This document shows positions 1-11,700 of a DNA stretch of 64,000 nucleotides, piece after piece (the stretch's first letter is position 1; every line of letters begins with the position of its first letter). Position numbers and translations under genes: made by a program. Origin of the DNA: Cricetomys ansorgei (Eukaryota > Chordata > Mammalia > Rodentia > Nesomyidae); contig JAMJFZ010001781.1 in the NCBI GenBank assembly GCA_026225945.1, positions 62,001 to 126,000 on the forward strand. Reading direction: 5' to 3'. A model generated the notes under the pieces. The model saw only the letters and a program-made list of their open reading frames with translations, made no database searches and was not told the DNA's origin.

Positions 1-152
1 TGCGGGATTACTCAAGGACCATTCCAGGGAAACAGCAGCTGCTGATTGGGGCATATGCCAAGGCCCTGGAGATTATCCCACGACAGCTATGTGACAATGC
101 TGGCTTTGATGCCACAAACATCCTCAACAAACTGCGGGCTCGGCATGCGCAG
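1..152 (+). CDS. Cct7: Cct7 penultimate coding exon (partial, 5' end outside window)
   Basis: This exon encodes part of T-complex protein 1 subunit eta, one of eight subunits of the cytosolic chaperonin CCT/TRiC that folds actin, tubulin and many other proteins using ATP. Reading starts in the middle of a Leu codon, then continues [12 protein letters not shown]... to ...NKLRARHAQ. This is the equatorial-domain segment found near the C terminus of CCT eta (about residues 421-470 of roughly 543). The exon ends after a complete CAG codon and a GT donor follows at 153-154. The rest of the gene lies to the left of the window. The identity is recalled from family knowledge. The intact frame and exact splice to the next exon argue against a processed pseudogene. 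Confidence 0.95.
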
Positions 153-431
153 GTACTTCCCTAGTCTCCTGAGGGTCCAGGGGGTTGGATGGGTGAGGAT
201 AGGCTCTTAGGTGTGTGATATGCCTACGAGGAATGTGGTCACTGCCAGGTACAGTGGGCATCGGTGTTGGCAGGATTGGGTGGGGAAAGGTCCATTGCAA
301 GTCCTCTTGTGATGCCAAAGGAATGTTTCCCTTGGGGAAATGCTGTCAGGTCAAGATTCCTGGCAAGTAAGTCTTTGGAAGGTATGAAGGAAGAAATGAA
401 AGCAGTTCCTAAGTGCCTCCCTTTCTTTCAG

Positions 432-653
432 GGGGGCATGTGGTATGGGGTGGACATCCACAATGAAGACATTGCCGACAACTTCCAGGCATTTGTGTGG
501 GAGCCAGCCATGGTGCGAATCAACGCCCTGACAGCAGCTTCTGAGGCTGCATGCCTTATTGTATCCGTGGATGAGACCATCAAGAATCCCCGATCTACTG
601 TGGATGCTCCCCCAGCAGCGGGCCGGGGCCGGGGCCAAGGCCGCCTCCATTGA
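432..653 (+). CDS. Cct7: Cct7 last coding exon, C terminus of chaperonin subunit eta
   Basis: A polypyrimidine tract and AG acceptor (430-431) precede [17 protein letters not shown]..., which continues in phase 0 from the previous exon to a TGA at 651-653, giving 73 residues. The motif [20 protein letters not shown] and the following VDETI segment belong to the group II chaperonin equatorial domain that completes the nucleotide-binding region. The end is the Gly/Arg-rich tail typical of CCT eta ([10 protein letters not shown]). The 279-bp intron between the two exons shows no coding signal. No frameshift or internal stop is seen. Confidence 0.95.
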   Translation, partial: GGMWYGVDIHNEDIADNFQAFVWEPAMVRINALTAASEAACLIVSVDETIKNPRSTVDAPPAAGRGRGQGRLH

Positions 654-768
654 GAGGCAGTCTGCACACCTGCCTGGTGAGGTGAATTGGTGGTGAGAAG
701 ATGGTTGATTGGTCTTCTGTGTTCTCGTTGGAGGTTATTTAAATAAAACTTAAAATTATTCGGTCAGT
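654..768 (+). other. Cct7: Cct7 3' UTR and polyadenylation site
   Basis: The 3' UTR is short, about 110 nt after the TGA. An AATAAA signal lies at 742-747 and a T-rich stretch follows at about 762-775. The exact cleavage position is inferred. Confidence 0.85.
742..747 (+). terminator. Cct7: Cct7 poly(A) signal AATAAA
   Basis: This is a canonical hexamer 89 bases after the stop codon, on the coding strand of Cct7. Confidence 0.85.
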
Positions 769-2204
769 TTTTCTCATAAACATCCTCCTGCCTCTCAGAA
801 TTTGAATTATGTGTATATTTGAAGTAGAAGTAAAGAATTTAATGTTGGCCTGAGGTAAGCTCTGTTGCCCTTGTGTAGAAGTTTCAGTGCAGCTGCAGTT
901 CTGAGAGTAGCAAGGAGGCATACATTGGCTTCCTTTTTCTTCCAGGATCATGTTAGTACTTGCTCAGGCACTGCACACAGCACTGTTCAATCACAGGAGG
1001 TGGGTGTGTTCCCTGTCTGCTCTTTCCACACTTCATGTTTTCTCAATTCAGGCATGTTTCCTCTTAAGATACTTTGAGGGCTCTGGGAAGAGAATATCAG
1101 GGTGTCACAATCTCTGGACTCCAGCAGCTTCCTAAGGCCTTGAGTAAAAAAATACCTGTTTTCTTTTGCTCAGTCACCTTAAGAGCCCCTTCTTTTTGTT
1201 TAAACTAGTACTGTGGATTGAATCTGGCGTGTTTGCTAGGCTAGCAGTTGCCACTTAGCTACATCCCCAGCCCTATGTTTACTTAGGTTAATCTTTGTGC
1301 TGTTAGGGTTTCACTAAATTGCCCAAACTGGCCTGTCCCAGCTCCTGCTTTCTTGTGACCAGGGGCAGTTATGGTTGTTGGCACAGAAGGCTGCCAGAGC
1401 CTCAGTTGACGCTAGCTGTGCTGAATAGAGCTGTGTCTAGTGTTATTAGGGCTGGAGGGGTCGTCTTGAATACTTAGTGTTCTTGCTGCCTGAATTATTA
1501 GAGAATTGCTGGGAATTATTAAGAGAAATTTGAGCCCTGTACTCACAGGTATATGGCCTTGGAGCAGTTTAGAATTTGTGGGCAGGTCGGAACAGCTGCT
1601 CTGAAGGATTACTTGTTCATCATGAAGTTTAAGCCAGACACCTGGTTTCTTGTGACCGTTTTTAGGAAAAGCCCATTTTGTAGAATGGGGATAAGGCCGC
1701 ACTATGGTAGCAACTTGGTCAAAGTGACTGTGGAACTAATCTGGGGTGGGTGGTGCCCGCCTCTGCTCTGCTATCTGGGTTTACTCTGGAATGGAGACTT
1801 GGTGTATTTGGGGACACCAAAACCAGGTTTGAGCAGTCACTGTCTGCAGCCCTAAGGAGGGTGCCTAATTCTTCATTGGCTCCATCGACTGGGCTGTCCT
1901 CCCTCAGCGTCCTTAGCTGCAGAAAATCTGTAGTAAGGCCTGAAGATGTCTGTTGGTGGGGTGCTTGACTAGTGTTCACAGAGCATCAGGCTCGGTTCGT
2001 AGGACCTCACAAACTGGGCATGATGTACATACGTAGTCCCTAGCACCAGAGCTGGAGAAAGGAAGATCAGAAGCTTCATGAAGGCTGTCTTCAGTATTTG
2101 AGTTTGAGGCCACCCTGGGCCTCAACTGTCAGAAGTAAAGGGTAGGGTTGGTGTCTGAAAAACAAATATGGCTGCAAACCACATGCTTCCTAGGCCAGAC
2201 AGTC
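769..2204. other. Intergenic gap between convergent Cct7 and Fbxo41
   Basis: This is about 1.4 kb between the two 3' ends. I see only old, degenerate SINE-like pieces: one near 1,195-1,350 (containing the ID/B4-type phrase 'ctacatccccagccc') and one near 2,000-2,130. The short reading frames here lack any family resemblance. Confidence 0.6.
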
Positions 2205-5200
2205 TTTTTTTCAGTTTCATCATCTTTTATTGGATACAGAGTCATAAATTCTCTGATGCCCACGAGTCCTTTTAAATACATATGCTCAGATACGTTCGGC
2301 AAAGGGCATCTGGGTGACATGGAACAAAGTGCTGGGATGGCAATGCCTGGGTGGGGCAGGTAAGTGGGGCCAGGGAAGGCCCCTGGGGGCTGGAGGTACA
2401 GGCACCACTTTAGAAACAAAAGTAAAACCAGAAGTTGCTGTCCACCCCTGTGCCTAGTGTGTAGAGGGTAGACTGCAGCCTGGCTGTGCAGGCAAGGCAG
2501 AGCCTGGGGCCAGCTGTGGTCTCACCAACAGCACCCTCTGAGCCAAGCCAACTGGCACCAGCTACAAGGCAAACATGAGCCACCTCTGGCCCCTGCCTCT
2601 AAACGTGAGACCCCTGCCAGGGCTGAGTACAGGCTGGGGGTTCCAGGCCAAGCCTACCTGGGCTGTAATAATGGAAGAGGCCCAGAGCTAGCCTCATGAT
2701 GGAGGTGCCTTCTTGATTGTCGGGCAGTCTTGGGACTAAGGTCCCAAAGAGTTGAGGAAGGAATCCTCATGTTCTGCTCTTCACCCAACCTTCAGCCTTG
2801 TCTGTGGGCAAGGACTACAGCTGAGCTCACTTATCCAGGAGTAGCAAATATACACACTACACAGTAATATATATACAGAGATGCTGGCCCGAGCCAAGGC
2901 TGGATGAGAAAACCACTAAGAGTAGACAGACAGCCAGGTCATCAGAGGCTGACAGACTGGGTTAGACCCCATCAGTGGGTAACTGTTCTGGGTCCTGGGC
3001 CATATCCAGTTCAGTCTCACCTCTCCCAAGTTCACCAGGAACTATGTCTTTGGCACCAATTATCATTCTGGGAAGTTTTCTTTCCACTTAGTGCCTTAAA
3101 GAAACTGGCATCTTGACAGCTCACTGCATGTGTTCTGAAGCTCTAGATCACAGCTGTAGACAGGACTCAAAAGGCAAAGGGTAGATTCAAACCTTGAAAC
3201 ATCAGACCTTGAGAAGGAAGCCTGTTTGATTTCTGAAGCGATTCTTGAGAGGCCAACTCAGCCTCTGTTGTCATGGGGTTAAGACAAACAAAGCCACCTG
3301 AATTCAAGGTGCTTTCTCTTAATGGGTGGAAAGCTTGGGTTCTAGGTAGGGGTGCATATATTTTTGCCATATTGTAGGGAAAAGCAGCCTGCATAAGCAT
3401 CAAGTACTCAAGCCAAACATTGCACAACTGACAGGCGCTAGGGCCAGGCGGTGTGGCAGGGGTGAGAAAGATTCCAAATGGCTGCCCCCACCCCCATGGG
3501 CCTTCTCCATAGATCCAGAACTTCTGGAGCAGGGCATGCCCTCTCACATACTCAATGTGAGATACAAAGGGCTCCCCTTTGAGTGCTGAAGATGGGCTAA
3601 GGTACTTCTAAGGAAGCCAGATGCCCCATTCCCCAACTGGTTCTGACTGTTAAGATGGAAATGGACACAGCACCCAGAAGCCAAGTTGGTCCCTTGAGGA
3701 GGAAGCAAAGAAGCCACAAGCTGGGGCAGAGGTCTTCAGAACTGCTGGCTCTCAAGGCATACCTGAAGACTTAAGATACCCAAGACTCAGCCTGGGCAGT
3801 GACCTCTCAGGTTGGTAAAGGCTTAGGTCTACAATTTTCATTCTACCCACCTTTACTCAGAGCATGAACACAGGTGAGACCACTTAGGGTTTCTTCAGAA
3901 TAGCCTTTCAGAGGGCAGACTTGTGCCAACAAAAGGGGTATGTTTCCCTCTCCGTGGATCAGGATGCTGTGTAGATGTAATGGAGTCTGGGACTAGCATC
4001 TTGACCTTGCTTTCTGCCCTGATGGCTGTGCACCCTGACCAATTTCCTGTATCACCAGGCATTCTAGTGCCTCCTCTGCCCAAGGAGATGTCCAAATCCC
4101 AGGGTTGAAGAATAGAAGCCCCAGGAGGCAGGCTTGGCCAGTTACCATATCGCTTTGTGCTTTATCCAGGAGACAGGAAGGGCAGCACCTCCGGTCTTGG
4201 AGTCACAGGGAGCAGGGGCTACATGGATGCAGCTGGCAAAACAACTGGCCTACTAAAGGCAGCTGGGCCCCAAGTGCACCTCCATCTCCTTTCTGGGCCA
4301 CCAAAGGAGAGGAAAGTTGTGCTGTTGCCTGTGATCCCTAAGAACAGGGCTGAGGAGGTGGGAGCAACTGGAGATAGCTGTGAGAGGTAGGGGAGTGGAT
4401 ACCACACAGTCAAGGGTTCATGCAAGACCAGGCATGGAGTATCCAGCATGACAGCCTTGGTGTTTCAGTCTTCAAAGAGCAGGGACAGGACAAGCCACAC
4501 AACTCTGTGGTGATGGCAAACTGGGACAGAGCTAGGGGATCTGGGGGCACTAAGCCAGAGGTACGCAGCAATGGAAGGGACTTAAGCAGCAACCCACAGA
4601 GTTTTGTGCCCAAGCTAGATTGTGGCACAGTTGGAGAAAACTGGCAAGAGAATCCTATCTTGTACAGGAGCAAAGAAAACCCTAAAGCTTGAATGACAGA
4701 CCAAGGTATTTGAAAGACCTGCCCAAATGAGGGTTGTCAAGACACATGACCTCAGTCACTTCAAGTTGTGAAAGGAAGGAACTCAGGGACTCAGTCTGTG
4801 GGGCTTTGGTGTTCAAACATAGACTTTTGGGAATGGTACAAGGGCTGGTGATACCCTACCCTGAGTATTCTACTGCAGTCTCAGCTCAGGGCTGTAAAGA
4901 CTTGGGAAGCTGAGCTGGGCTGTAGAAAGTCTTTCTCTGCCTTGGCACCAGGTTTTGGCTCCTTGCCAAAGCCTCATTCTCAAGCAAGCTCCATCTCCCC
5001 CAAGCCCCAGCCAGCATAGCAGGTAGCCCAGGGTACTCCCTCCCAATGGCCTTGTGCCCTGGGTTAAGAGATCCCTTCTCACAGTAGGGCTTTGCTGGAA
5101 CCCTTGCCCTTTATGGTCCTTTAGGAGTGGCAGGCACAGAGACTGTTTTGAGCTTCGCTCTGGGGTGTGGTAATGAGAAGTTCTTATCTTCTAGTAGTCT

Positions 5201-5682
5201 CCTCCAACTGGCTAGTCCTTCACCTGCTTGGCAGGGTGGGCCTAGTCCTGGGGAGTTCTAGACTTTTTTCTTACCCTTTGAAGCCTATTCCTATGGCCCT
5301 GCCTCAACTTTCAGCTGACCTTGTTATCGCTGTAGAGTGTGGACCCGGAAGGGAGGCCTGTTGTCTGAAGGGAGAGAAGAGTCCTCTTTGCTAAGTCTGA
5401 ATGTGCCATGTCTGAGCCTTCTGGCTGTGCCAAAAGCCTATTCCAGCTGGGGATGTCATGGGGGATCTCAGGGCAGCTTCTGTCTAAGCCCCCACCCTGG
5501 GGAGGCAGTGCCCTGGTTCACCTGCCACTCTGCTGTTCCAAGTGGACAGGATATTCAACCACTGCCTGGACACTGGGATGACACTAGGCCTCCAAAGATC
5601 TAGTCCAAGCCAGAGCCCCTCCAGAGGTTCAAAGAGTGCCTTGGTGTGGGGCTGGCAGGAGCCCTGCCGCCCCTCACCCGGG
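2205..5682 (-). other. Fbxo41: Fbxo41 3' UTR (long, about 3.5 kb)
   Basis: The region from the stop codon (5,685-5,683) down to the poly(A) signal at 2,231-2,226 is nearly free of recognisable SINEs. That is striking in this SINE-dense window and fits a transcribed, selected 3' UTR. No convincing coding frame lies in it. Small open frames on either strand have no recognisable similarity. Extent inferred. Confidence 0.6.
2226..2231 (-). terminator. Fbxo41: Fbxo41 poly(A) signal (TTTATT on the + strand)
   Basis: AATAAA on the minus strand is followed, in that strand's direction, by an A-rich run at about 2,211-2,205. It is the best candidate for the end of the long Fbxo41 3' UTR. The assignment is inferred from position and from the knowledge that FBXO41 transcripts have multi-kilobase 3' UTRs. 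Confidence 0.6.
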
Positions 5683-5745
5683 TTAGCAGCCACCTTCCAC
5701 CTTGACGTGCAGAATCTTCGAGAAGCCAGGCCTCCGTCGCAGGGC
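5683..5745 (-). CDS. Fbxo41: Fbxo41 exon 13: C terminus and stop
   Basis: Encodes ALRRRPGFSKILHVKVEGGC and TAA (5685-5683). The acceptor is TATAG|GCCC. The 20-residue basic tail closes the protein at 873 residues. The long 3' UTR follows directly. Confidence 0.95.
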   Translation of the reverse strand, partial: ALRRRPGFSKILHVKVEGGC

Positions 5746-8700
5746 CTATAGACAGAGCCCTAAGTTAGCTCTTCCTTAGTGAACAACTGCCACCCTCACC
5801 TGCCCTAGCCAAGGGGAACTTTGTAGCCTCAGAGCCCACCTCTTACCTGGAGTTTTGTCACCATATCCTCAAACAGCTTCTGGGCCTCCGGGCTGCTGGG
5901 CTCTTTGAAGTAATCAGCAATCCCAATCTGCACCACAATGGATTTGAGGTTCCGGCAGATGCCTGAGAGAAGGCAAGTAAGGGGGATAGTGCTTCCTCTC
6001 ATGAATGCAATCAGGCCCCACTGAGAAGCATACATGGGCCAGCCACAGGAACAAGAGGAGAGCCAGGCCCGTGCTGGCTGCAGCTCCTAACAACATCTTA
6101 AGGAGAAGTGTGACATGGAGCTGTTCCATGCCCTAGCAACTTCCTGGGTGAGGACAGCTCTGCTGTGGCCTGGGCACTTGGTAATGACTCAGGAGGGGCA
6201 GAGCTGCTGAACTGAGGCTGAGTGTGGAGTGGGGTAGGTGGAAGGCAATCAGGCCTTCTTGAAGCAAGGCCTTCAAGAACTAGCGGCCATGATGTCAGGG
6301 AGAGGCAGAGGGAGGACAGGAGCTGGGAGGGGCCTACAGAACATGATTTTGGGACTGAGTTCTGGTGGACCATTAGGTGGACATGAGGCTGAAGGAAGTA
6401 CTAGGAGGGCTTAGGAGGTGATAAGGTCAAGGAAACAGGTATGGTGTCCCTGGCCTATCACCCTGGCTACTCAAGAGGCTAAGGCAAGAGGATAATAAAT
6501 TCAAAGCCTGCCTGGATAGCTTAGTGAGACTTTGCCTCAAAATAAAAATAAAAACAAGGCCTGATGTGGTGGCGCACGCCTTTAATCCTAGTACTGAGGA
6601 GGCAGAGACAGGTGGATCTCTGTGAGTTCGAGGCCAGCTTGGTCTACGAAGTGAATGCCAACATAGCCAAGGCTTTTAGAAAAACCGTATCTCGTGTGTG
6701 TGGGGCAGGGGGGGGGGCACAGAGGGGTCTGGGAGCATAGTTTAGCTATACAGCACTTAAAGTATTGGGTTTAATCCCCAGTACTGGAGGGAAATCAAGG
6801 AACCTTTAATCATGCAATCTGCATGGAGACCTCCCAGAGGCCACATGGTCCTGAGTGGTGGTCCGCAGAGAAGGCAGGAATGACTGAGCAGATGGAATGA
6901 TGTTGGCAGCAGAGGAATCAGAGTGAAGACCTTACCCCCAAGAAATTTCCCCAAGGACTTAGACATGTGTTTAAGTGTCCTTCAATCTACCATCTAGAAA
7001 GTCAAAAGACGAGACTCCAGAAGTCAGAAAGCAAGTTACCTACTAAAGAGCAGTATGGGAACCCTGTCTGCTCTCTGCCTCTGTCCCAGTGGTAGGCTCA
7101 CACAGGAACTACTGGCACCATGCACACAACTCCTGGTGCCGTTGTGGGCCAGCACAGGACAATCGACATCTCGTGCAGCCACACAGTTGGTGCTAAATGC
7201 TGCTGGGCCTGGAGGGCCACCCTGGCCTCAGAGACACTGAATGAGCAGGCTAGACCACCACTGTGTTGCCCCAGTAGGGGCACATGCTGTGTAGAGCAAC
7301 GGAAAACAGTTACGTCGCACGCTTGTAGAGTGAGTAATAACAGCCATTACCAATTCTTCAGAGGCTATGAAAATCCCGAGACCCTCGAGATTAGTCTTGT
7401 TGGTTTTCCCTTTTAGAAGAATTTGAGTCATCAGACAGACCCCCACCTGGACTATCAGCCATTCCCTCCGCCTCTTCTATCAGATGTGTGCGATTTTGCC
7501 CTAGCTGCATGTGGTCTTTAGAGACACTACAACAGTGGTTCTCAGCCTTCCCAATGCTGCGACCCTTAACACAGTTCCTCGTGTTGTGGTGACCCCAACC
7601 ATAAAATTCTTTTCGTTGCTGCTTCATAGCTGTAATTTTGCTACTGTTATGAATCATAATGTAAATGTCTGATACGCAGATGGTCTTAGGAGACCCCTGT
7701 GAAAGGGTTAGTCTACCCCCAAAGGGGTCGCGACCTACAGGCTGAGAGCCACTGCACTACAGTGTGAGGAGCATTCCACCTACGCAGCTATGAGGAGGCT
7801 GTCATCCGTGCTGAGATGATGCTCTTCAGTGGTATGGCCACTTTGGGTGACACACACTCTGTAAGTAAGCCCAATAAACTCCGTGGTCCACCTAGTTGGG
7901 CTCTCGTGGCACTATTTGGTGCATCATAGGTGCCCTTTCTGGGAGGAGCAGGCATCTGTTTACATCTCCCCAGGAAAAGTTTACTCGGTGCTGCAAAATG
8001 TTCAAAGATAGGCTGTAGCCATAACCGGCCCTGCACCCCCAAGTCCCCACTGCTCACTGTTAAAATGTAGCAGGGCCTTCGGGGTGACAGGGGTGGCCGT
8101 TAGCACCAGCATCTCCAGTCCCTTCAGGCCTTCCCGGCAGACCTCAGCAGCCACCTCCTGGGTAATCTCTGACACGTGATCCAGTTCCAGGACCTGCAAC
8201 CGCATGCAGTTTCTTGCTAGGAAAAGAAGAAGAGAGGCCTGCTGACAAACTCCCTGGCCCTCTTCCTAACCAGCACTGTCTCTCACCATCACCCAGACTG
8301 CAGCACTTAACTCTGGTGGGAGTTCACAAGCAGCATCTCACCCTCACCTGCTTCTTACCTCCCCACTCCAGCCCCAAGGAAAGACTCACCAAGTGATGCC
8401 AGGCCCTGTACCCCACAGCCGGCACCACCTACGCCCAAGGCCCGGAGGTGGGGCCAACAGCGTCCAATCATCTGCAGGCAACGGTTGCTGAACCGGGTGG
8501 GCTGCTGGCTGAAAATGGAGAGTGGAAAGTGGTCCGGGAGGCACTGCACTCCCAAGTGTGATCTTCCACGGAGTAGGGGACTCTATCCATGACTCAGGCA
8601 AGTGCCTTGCCAACAACCCAGCTGTTCATGTCAGAAATTAGCTCATCTCTGACTCTCCTCCCTTACCCTCTTATCTGGCAGCTTCAGCTTCTGGAGCAAC

Positions 8701-11700
8701 CCAGAACTATAGACCAGAGCCCCACCGTGGTCTCCATTCACTCTGCACCTGGTGGCCAGATACTCATCAAGCATCAGGCAGTGATCATGAATATCTCAGC
8801 TATCACGAGACCGCCAAGCCAGGCCCTGGAGTGCAGGGTGTCAATTAGAACGTAGCTCCCACCCTCAAAGCACAGACAAGTCTATGACATACAACATTTA
8901 GCATTCAGACCTTAATCCGCCCATGGCCACTTGGTCTTGAACTTGAAGCAATCCTCCAGTCTCAGCTTCCCAAATACTAAGATTACAGACCACACCTAGC
9001 TTTCAGTACCCTTACTATTATTTGATTGTGTTCATGCAGCCCAGGCTAAGTGATTTCAAATTCATGATGCAGCTGAAGATGACCTTGAACTCTGAATCCT
9101 CTTGCTTCTACCTCCAAGAGCTGGGATGGTAAGTGTGTACCCCATCTGGCTCAATACCCTTCTTAAATCTGACAAGTCTCCCCAATAGCTTTCTAGTACT
9201 TTCCAGATAAGATGCACAGATCTCTACCTCTTATCCAAGGCCTTCATGATGTTTCTCAGCCTGCCTCTCCGAATCATTGCTGGCTTGCCTGCCCTGCTCA
9301 CAACAAACTTCATCCCCCCACATCCACTTAGGCAATAGTATCTCTGTCATCTGGTACGCCCACCACGGTAGCAAGGACACAGAAATGGACATTCATAGTC
9401 TGCCCTGGGGGCTAAGCCTAGTAGAGGAACCTGAAGTAGAAATTACTATAGAATGGATGATATCAAGGGTCAGGATGAGGGGTGGTGGGAGCTGAACAGG
9501 GGACCACAAGATAGACTCCACCAGGGTATTAGAGAACAAGCACTAGGGGCCTGGAAGGAGCTGGCACATAGGAAGAGCACTGGGAGGATAAGGGGCAGGG
9601 TGCAGAGAAGCCTGGTAATTTGAGTAAGTCCCAAGTAGAGCAAGAGATGACTCGAACCCCGGGTTCTCCAACAACTACAGACTTGTTCTTGTTTTGAGAT
9701 GGGATCTTACTGAGTTGCTCGTATGGGTCCTGAATTCACAGTCAGAGCTCTGGAGTAGCTGAGATGGCAGGTGCGTGGCCACACCCAGCTTCCTCTATGT
9801 ACTATTTACCGACTTCCCTGACCTGCCTATACTATGTCAGGCTAGCGTTGACTGGACACACACTATGAACATCACAGTCTCTGTGGACAGGATGTCACTG
9901 AGCCAGTAACAGCTCTCATAATCCAAGCTGTAAAACTAAGACAGGATTGTGTGGCAATGCCGGGCTGTCAGGATGGCTCAGTGGGTAAAGGCACTTGCCA
10001 CCAAGCCTGATGACATAAATTTTATCTCGAGACTCACATGGTGGAAGGAAAGAAGGACTCCTAGAAGTTGTTCCCTGGCTTCCATATGCATTCCCAGTTC
10101 CTGCCCCCAAATATATATATATATAGAATTAAGTGGCCCTGCTGGCAAGCCAGCGTAAGACTCCAGGTCCTGTAGCACAGCCCTGCTCCTAATTATCAAC
10201 ACACAAATCTATGTGTGTTATCTGTCCCCAACAGCTGACCTGCTCAGTCCTCAGCCCCAGACCAGGCCCACTGCTGCTCCCTCCCCACCCACCCCCTTGC
10301 CTGGGGCTCACCAGGGATGAAGTGGTGCCACCTGGAGGGAGACAATCTCTCTGCAGCCTGCACCCAGAGCCCAGATCACCTCATGGCCTACAGGGTCTGT
10401 GGCACTCCTGTGGAAAAGCCAAAGCTCAAGAGACCCATCCTGGTGGCCTCTGTTCCCACCAAGGGGAAAGACCACGTGTTATCTATGGACCTTTGGGACC
10501 CACGGCACAGAAGCTGTGAATTGTGCTTCTGAAAAGGGAAGACCCACCTGTAGGTGACAGCCTGCAGGGCACGGCAGTAGCAGCTGGCCAGCCAGAGTGA
10601 CCGGTCAGTGAGGATGTTGGGGCAGTGGGAGATACGCAGGATGAGCAGGTTTCCACCAGCCGCCTTCAGCAGGGACTCCAGCCCTGCTTCAAGGCAGCCC
10701 CTGGGGATGACCAGAGAGGTCAGGGAGTTGCTGATGGCCACTCCCTCCTCTGGAAAGCATCCCCACTTAGTTCTGGGTGTGCAGACCAGGAACACCCACC
10801 CACCCATCGAAGGCCTCACCGGGTGCTCCGAGCATATTCCTCCTTGCTCTCCTTCTTTCCCCGCTGTCGGGGCTTCAGGTTCTGTAATGTTAATGAGTGG
10901 GCCTGGGTGCACCACTGAGCCAACATCGCCAGGAACTGAGGAGATCAAGTGATATGAACAGAAGTCTGAACTTGATTGGCTGGTGATAGGTTAGCCCTGA
11001 GTAGGAGGCACCGTGCAAGTGTTTTTGGGGAATCAGGGCTTTAAGGGCTGTAAAGACTAGACTTGGGCCAGTTCTGCTGGTAAAGGTTGGGCTCCCAGGA
11101 GGGTGGGGGCAGGCACCTTGGAACAGACACGGGCATTCTCAAGCAGCACCCTTGTCCAGACGGCGGGATGGCGGGCCACAAAGCGCCAGTCCCGACAGAC
11201 CTCTGCAGCATGTAGCAGTGTGCGGGTATCCAGGTAGGTGAAGATACAGAAGAGGGCGGCACGCATCTTGAGGATTTCTGGGCTGATGACCTCATTGGAG
11301 CGCGAGGGGCTACCTCTCTCCACTCGACGGCCTCGCCCACTGCCTCCTTCAGGGCGGGCTGGAGAACACCAGGGCCAAAGCAGACAGTGGAGAGTAAAGG
11401 AGCAGTGCAGACCTGGGTAGGCGAGCTAGGGAGGGCAGGAACTGGCAGGAGGAGTGAGTATGAGACCCACACTGGGGAGCTCCCTGGGAAGATGACACGG
11501 CCTCTGTTTTCCCTTTCTCTACAGTACCCCAAATTTTATCAATTGGAAAATAGTGTCTGTCACTTTGTCATACACCAAAAACTTTTCAGACATGGTCTCA
11601 CATATTCCAGCCTAACCCTGAACTCTCTAAGTAGTACAGAATGACCTTGAACTTCTGATTCTCCTGCATCTGCTGTCCAAGTACTAGGATTATAGACGTG

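Larger units (their letters stand above)
5963..8057 (-). other. Fbxo41: Fbxo41 intron 11, with SINEs and a hAT-type element
   Basis: This 2.1 kb intron holds two B1 copies (about 6452-6555 and 6557-6695), an ID/B4-like piece near 6740-6800, a URR1-like element (7533-7754) and a partial 'family A' repeat near 7790-7905. No additional exon is recognisable. Confidence 0.8.
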
